Shown piece after piece: positions 7,216-10,191 of a stretch of DNA of 10,191 nt. The notes under the pieces are model-generated. The model made no database searches. It saw only the letters and a program-made list of their open reading frames with translations, and was not told where the DNA came from. Origin of the DNA: Acidobacteria bacterium AH-259-L09 (GTDB lineage: Bacteria; Acidobacteriota; UBA6911; RPQK01). The translations under genes were made by a program, and so were the position numbers. The stretch is from assembly GCA_027717875.1 (NCBI GenBank), contig JALLOL010000077.1, positions 1 to 10,191 of the forward strand, given 5' to 3'. The first letter of the stretch is position 1, and each line of letters starts with the position of its first letter.

Positions 7216-7231
7216 AGTTTTTTGACCCTAC
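7216..7231 (-). repeat. Right terminal inverted repeat of the integrase-type element
   Basis: This is the exact complement of 5839-5854. Immediately outside it, coding sequence of an Rhs fragment begins on the minus strand. Confidence 0.8.
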
Positions 7232-7386
7232 GCCCTGAGTTTGTCCGTCTTTTGGATGAGGTTTCCGTTGGCATCGTAGGTGTAAGTAAACTCTTCGTCC
7301 TCCAGGAGCCGATTGGCAGCATCAAAGATGGCCTGTGCCACCTGACCGTCCCGCAGAAGTCGGTGGCCACCGGGTGGCCGGCAGGG
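7231..7386 (-). pseudogene. Rhs YD-repeat fragment cut by the insertion element
   Basis: On the minus strand an open stretch from 7386 reads HRLLRDGQVAQAIFDAANRL, then LEDEEFTYTYDANGNLIQK. It holds the F-D-A-x-N-R-L and Y-T-Y-D-x-N-G-N-L features of Rhs/YD repeats. It is preceded by an in-frame TAA (7387-7389) and ends in TAG where the inverted repeat of the insertion element starts. It is a piece of a much larger Rhs surface or secreted protein with neither end preserved. Confidence 0.75.
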
Positions 7387-7406
7387 TTAACATCCCCGTT
7401 ACACCT

Positions 7407-7751
7407 CTAGAACGCCGTCGTGATGAGGCTCAAAACCAGTACGACTATGGAAATGAAAAATGCCACAACTAACATAATCGCAAGAATCTTAAATGGTGCC
7501 CTTAGGCTCCCCAAAATGAGGTCAACCCTCCTAAGCTCTCCGAAGCTCCTTAAAGCGAAGAAGAGATTACGTGGTGTGAAAGCCCGTGGATTTAAAATAA
7601 GAATGATGAACACGGTACACACTAGGATGTACAAGTTGGCATAGATAAAAGTCATATAAAAATCTGTCTCATCATAAGCTATGACTACAGCAACAAGGTA
7701 AATGACAATCCAAAGTGCTAAATTTCTGAGTGCTCTCCAATTAACCTTCAT
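7407..7751 (-). CDS. AT-rich three-helix membrane protein, candidate immunity protein of the Rhs tip
   Basis: With the ATG at 7751 the protein has 114 residues. GGAG stands four bases upstream of that ATG, which favours it over the in-frame TTG at 7760. Hydrophobic segments are at about 9-28, 34-54 and 88-111, with a basic loop (RAFTPRNLFFALRSF, then ELRR) between the second and third. Base composition is visibly AT-richer than its surroundings. It starts 54 bp after the Rhs core gene and in the same direction, which is where cognate immunity genes of polymorphic Rhs toxins normally sit. I do not recognise a named immunity family, so the role rests on position, size and composition. Confidence 0.65.
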   Translation of the reverse strand: MKVNWRALRNLALWIVIYLVAVVIAYDETDFYMTFIYANLYILVCTVFIILILNPRAFTPRNLFFALRSFGELRRVDLILGSLRAPFKILAIMLVVAFFISIVVLVLSLITTAF

Positions 7752-7805
7752 ATACTCCAAAGTATATTCTCTGACATTCTCTCGATTAACAAATTCGTCG
7801 TGAAA

Positions 7806-8615
7806 TCAATTGCAATCACACGTCCCTGATATCAGGGCTGCCTCAACCACACACTCACCGACTATCCCAATTCCAACCCAAAGGGCAAATGCTCCGGCCC
7901 CTGCTACCACGACGCCGCCGGTAGCAAGAACCCCGGAGCCTATCACAGCGGTAACGGGTGTCCCGAAAGTTGAGAACAGTGAAGATCCAATACCCACTTG
8001 TAGGATTGCCTCAGCTATCCCAAAGTCAAGTAAGGCAAAAGCGGCGGCGCCAGCAGCGACCACTTGTCTAGTCTCATTGAAACAGTCACTAAATGCCTCA
8101 CCGAAGCTTTTACATTGAAGCCCGAGAGGATCGGTCAAGTTTGTGGGATTATCAAGAACATAGAGATAGTAATTTTGGAGCAATGGCTGGCTTTTCAAGG
8201 CGAAATCAGCTACAGAAGGCAAGCCAGGGTCAAAGTCAAGAACTACTTGCGGCAGTCTAAGATTTGCTAGATTAAATTTATCCTCACTGAGGAGCCGCGC
8301 GATGCTGGGATCATAATAGCGTGCGCGGTAGTAGAAAATTCCTGTTTCCAGATCGAACTCCCGAGCAGTGTAGGTAAACGGATTGCTTAACGTACCGACC
8401 TGCTGGACGATCTTACCAAAAGAGTCGTAAACGTAGGCTCGAGCGATGACCGCTGTGGAGTCCGTTATTTCCATAATGCTCCCCAGCCCGTCGGCATGGT
8501 AGAAAAACTGCTCGTTGACCTCAAAGGTACCACTAGAGTCCTTGAACGGAGTTGACGTTGAATCTTGAGTCAAGTTTGAGTCGTGAATCAAGCAGCAATC
8601 CTCCCTTGGGTCCAC
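7806..8615 (-). CDS. Rhs repeat-associated core with variable C-terminal tip (N-terminally truncated)
   Basis: The open frame has 269 codons and begins with a GTG that is unlikely to be a real start. Rhs homology begins near residue 34 with NEQFFYHADGLGSIMEITD, passes YVYDSFGKI (61-69) and the hallmark FDLETGIFYYRARYYDPS (87-104), and reaches YLYVLDNPTN plus the DPLGL boundary motif (162-166). Between these lies an unusual insert (about 112-145). After DPLGL comes a roughly 103-residue tip, very rich in Ala, Gly and Val, with long hydrophobic stretches and a cysteine-containing end (GTCDCN). In Rhs systems this region is the exchangeable toxin or effector. The tip resembles membrane-active or transport-type tips more than nucleases, but no family is recognised. 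The usual thousand or more upstream residues are missing and replaced by frame-broken Rhs scraps, so this is probably an orphan tip. Confidence 0.8.
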   Translation of the reverse strand: MDPREDCCLIHDSNLTQDSTSTPFKDSSGTFEVNEQFFYHADGLGSIMEITDSTAVIARAYVYDSFGKIVQQVGTLSNPFTYTAREFDLETGIFYYRARYYDPSIARLLSEDKFNLANLRLPQVVLDFDPGLPSVADFALKSQPLLQNYYLYVLDNPTNLTDPLGLQCKSFGEAFSDCFNETRQVVAAGAAAFALLDFGIAEAILQVGIGSSLFSTFGTPVTAVIGSGVLATGGVVVAGAGAFALWVGIGIVGECVVEAALISGTCDCN

Positions 8616-8619
8616 ACCT

Positions 8620-9092
8620 ACCCCCTATCCTTCCGCCCAAGTTGGCATCCTCATTGAGCTGGTTTGCAGTATTGAAGGTGGAGAGGCCATTCTGGTTGGA
8701 GGGCGAGATGACGGTCTCGCTTCTTGACGGCGACTACAGGTACTACCTGACGAGTTTGTTGCTGTGAGTGTTCCAGTCGCGTCATTGGTGGCGGTGTCTT
8801 TGCGGTCTGCCCGGTATTGAGCGCTTTGACCAGAGGTTGGTTAGGCTCGGAGCCCAGGGACATCTGGATCGCTGCGTTCAGTGCCAAAGCGTTCTTCTCT
8901 TCGAGCTGTGCCTTCACTGGCATTTCCGGCAACAACTCGGTGGGAAAGGTCTGCTGCTGCAAAAAGACTGTGCCATCTTGGCCGTTGGGCGCATCCACTC
9001 CTAGCCCACCCAGGACCGTGACGTTGGCCAGATTAAAGCCGAGAGCATCATGCGCAGACAAACAGAACGGGGATCAATGCTAATTTCCGCAT
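8620..9092 (-). pseudogene. Frame-broken secreted protein and Rhs remnant
   Basis: AAGGAG (9097-9102) precedes an ATG at 9092 that encodes a good short signal peptide, MRKLALIPVLFVCA, which meets a TGA at 9048-9050. A neighbouring frame continues (AHDALGFNLANVTVLGGLG, then LQQQTFPTELLPEMP and AAIQMSLGSEPNQPLVKALN). It looks like the mature part, so a one-base indel is likely. Near 8800-8700 the coding signal moves to other frames (TATNDATGTLTATNSSGST), and at 8693-8635 a YD-like piece appears (LSTFNTANQLNEDANL). That piece resembles the FDAANRLLEDEEF block at 7231-7386. The stretch thus looks like the start of a secreted protein leading into Rhs repeats, broken by several frameshifts and joined to the Rhs core at 8615. 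The exact number of lesions is uncertain. Confidence 0.5.
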
Positions 9093-9240
9093 ATTGCTCC
9101 TTTAGGGACAGGTCTCCGGATTTGAATAATTGTTCTAGCGGTGGGAGATGTGTCAAGGGATCCACACGAGGCTGCCCAGCTTGGGGCCGATATGTGTAGT
9201 GCAGGTGCCCACCTGTTGAACGGCCGCTGAGCTCTGTCCA
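9001..9240 (-). pseudogene. C-terminal scrap of an M23-type peptidase
   Basis: On the minus strand an open frame reads TELSGRSTGGHLHYTYRPQ, then QPRVDPLTHLPPLEQLF. This matches the end of M23 (LytM/lysostaphin-like) peptidoglycan endopeptidases: the GRSTGxHLHY block with the zinc-site and catalytic H-x-H, followed by a V-D/N-P-L-x-x-L strand. The upstream part of the domain, including the first zinc ligands (HxxxD), is absent, so it cannot be active. The frame runs on to a TAG at 9001-9003, overlapping the start of the next broken gene. Translation from 9250 back into the gene at 9417 is not peptidase-like. Confidence 0.55.
9097..9102 (-). promoter_or_regulatory. Ribosome binding site of the broken secreted-protein gene
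   Basis: AAGGAG on the minus strand lies four bases before the ATG at 9092. It supports a real former gene start there although the frame is now broken. Confidence 0.5.
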
Positions 9241-9416
9241 ATTGCTAGAAAAACCCTCCCAGACAGCCTGGAACCATCTCATCCTGACCTGAATCCATCG
9301 TCCAACTCGTCTAGACAGCCCTATGTGCCACGTCTTCTCCCACGAAAAGCACGAAAAGAACTCTGTCCCGTCCCCATCTCTTTCCCCCTGGGTGCGCTCT
9401 ATTCCTTTTCGAATGG
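9241..9416. other. Non-coding spacer
   Basis: No coding signal is recognised in either direction. A tandem copy of CACGAAAAG is seen at about 9341-9358. No terminator is obvious. Confidence 0.4.
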
Positions 9417-9896
9417 TTAGGGGCATAGTGGGAGTGGAAGATCGTGGGTCAGCATCATAATAACCGCGAAGACACCGGCGGCTAGACACAAAACCCAAAA
9501 GAGCTTGACCAGTGCAGGACTGGAGGCGGTTATGATCGCTCCGGGATGTTTGACCAACATTTCTGCACCGCCTTTGAAAAACAACCAATATGTTCCGAGA
9601 ATCCACAAAAGGAAGACAGATGCGAACCACGCCAGAACATATGGATCACCATCTTTGGGCCTAAAATAGTGCCACACGGAAGGAACACCACCGACCGTGG
9701 ATCCGATTCCCATAATGACCCAAGGGGCGTTCAGCCACGTCAAGTATCCCCGGAAGAGTCTAGCATAGCCCTCTGCAAGTTCAGGGTTTTCCGGGATGTG
9801 ATTCCTTGACCTCTGCTTGAAAATGGCGACGTTGATACTCGTCACGACGATGGCAATAAGCCAGAAGTATCTTGACACGAAATAGAAAACATCCAT
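9417..9896 (-). CDS. Hypothetical four-helix membrane protein
   Basis: The protein has 159 residues. Hydrophobic segments are at about 8-26, 53-70, 88-107 and 128-149, with a charged first loop (KQRSRNHIPENPELAEGYARL). GGAAAG lies five bases before the ATG at 9896, a fair Shine-Dalgarno. The reading frame is intact and its codon use looks native. I do not recognise a family, although proteins with a similar NPELxxGYxxLxxGYxxWxNxPW-like layout are found as uncharacterised membrane proteins in many bacteria, by recollection. It is the only intact gene between the Rhs debris and the right edge. Confidence 0.75.
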   Translation of the reverse strand: MDVFYFVSRYFWLIAIVVTSINVAIFKQRSRNHIPENPELAEGYARLFRGYLTWLNAPWVIMGIGSTVGGVPSVWHYFRPKDGDPYVLAWFASVFLLWILGTYWLFFKGGAEMLVKHPGAIITASSPALVKLFWVLCLAAGVFAVIMMLTHDLPLPLCP

Positions 9897-9976
9897 TGTT
9901 GCTTTCCGCTAACGCGTATTAATTGTATTGAATGATACGTTGCGGTTCAGTTGTCGGCTGCCGGCGACTTCGGAGG

Positions 9977-10165
9977 TCAGAGGTTGGTACCGGGCTTAAG
10001 AACACTTCGCAATTTATTAATCCCGCACATTGGCCCATCACCACAAGATAGGAAATTCCAGACTGCTCTCCAGGGCGGTGACGAAAATAGATTCCTTGCA
10101 TCTCCCCTAACGATGTTTCTTTCTAAAGCTCTATTCCACATTTCGTACACGTTCGAGGAATCCAT
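9977..10165 (-). CDS. Possible small hypothetical protein
   Basis: Sixty-two codons start at an ATG at 10165 (MDSSNVYEMWNRALERNIV, then PPWRAVWNFLSCGDG) and stop at 9977. An in-frame TGA sits 24 bases upstream, so the frame does not come from outside the window. There is no clear Shine-Dalgarno. The composition is protein-like, with Trp and charged residues, but a second frame is also open over much of it. The remainder of 9897-10191 shows nothing else I can support. Confidence 0.3.
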   Translation of the reverse strand: MDSSNVYEMWNRALERNIVRGDARNLFSSPPWRAVWNFLSCGDGPMCGINKLRSVLKPGTNL

Positions 10166-10191
10166 GAGGTGTAGATGTAGAATTCATGCCC

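Larger units (their letters stand above)
5839..7231 (+). mobile_element. Degenerate insertion element with integrase-core transposase
   Basis: The element is 1393 bp, bounded by a perfect 16-bp inverted repeat (15 bp plus one paired base at each outer edge): GTAGGGTCAAAAAACT at 5839-5854 and its complement at 7216-7231. It encloses a single transposase pseudogene on the plus strand, with about 150 bp before the start and 170 bp after the stop. I see no convincing target duplication. The right end abuts an Rhs YD-repeat fragment on the minus strand, so the element probably inserted into Rhs sequence. Related full-length integrases occur in Planctomycetota and other environmental phyla, by my recollection of the family. 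Confidence 0.78.

Noticed and set aside
8552..8767. 71-codon plus-strand open frame
   Set aside because: It is opposite Rhs-like sequence, has no ribosome site and shows no recognisable product.
9001..9630. 209-codon minus-strand open frame as one protein
   Set aside because: Its first part overlaps the well-supported membrane gene at 9417-9896 in another frame, and its middle is not protein-like. Only the M23-like end is kept.
1..10191. CRISPR array, tRNA or rRNA gene
   Set aside because: No regularly spaced direct repeats, cloverleaf or ribosomal RNA signature was seen on either strand.

Overview
The window looks like a chromosomal segment from an environmental bacterium, probably from one of the phyla rich in Tat-exported Gfo/Idh/MocA oxidoreductases and Rhs debris (Planctomycetota, Verrucomicrobiota, Acidobacteriota or a similar lineage). 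I cannot place it more precisely. The left part (1-5000) holds intact metabolic genes. The right part (about 4920-9420) is an accessory zone full of insertion-sequence remnants and decayed Rhs pieces.

Layout. (1) 60-1523, plus strand: a Tat-exported Gfo/Idh/MocA dehydrogenase with a strong ribosome binding site. (2) 4883-1662, minus strand: three overlapping genes, namely a NapA-type periplasmic nitrate reductase, a tetraheme NapC/NrfH-type quinol dehydrogenase and a small two-helix membrane protein. Together they form a compact quinol-to-nitrate module with no NapB or NapD in view. (3) 4921-5371: a 451-bp internally deleted IS5-family (IS903-like) element. It keeps both terminal inverted repeats and both ends of its transposase gene, and it lies 37 bp upstream of the best napA start. 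(4) 5713-5399, minus strand: a small three-helix membrane protein. (5) 5839-7231: a 1393-bp insertion element with newly visible 15-16 bp terminal inverted repeats. Its integrase-like transposase is inactivated by a frameshift and an amber codon, and its right end cuts off an Rhs YD-repeat fragment. (6) 9092-7407, minus strand: Rhs debris ending in an Rhs-associated core with a hydrophobic C-terminal tip, followed 54 bp later by an AT-rich three-helix membrane protein. The arrangement resembles a polymorphic toxin tip with its immunity gene. (7) 9896-9417, minus strand: a four-helix membrane protein, followed by an M23 peptidase C-terminal scrap.

How the parts fit. NapA, anchored by a Tat signal and possibly by a lipid, would take electrons directly from the membrane tetraheme protein, as in monomeric NapA systems. 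The Rhs region looks like a graveyard of displaced Rhs tips, each followed by a small membrane protein, and later hit by insertion elements. The most speculative but most interesting points are the Rhs-tip/membrane-protein pairs and the rewiring of the napA 5' region by an IS remnant.
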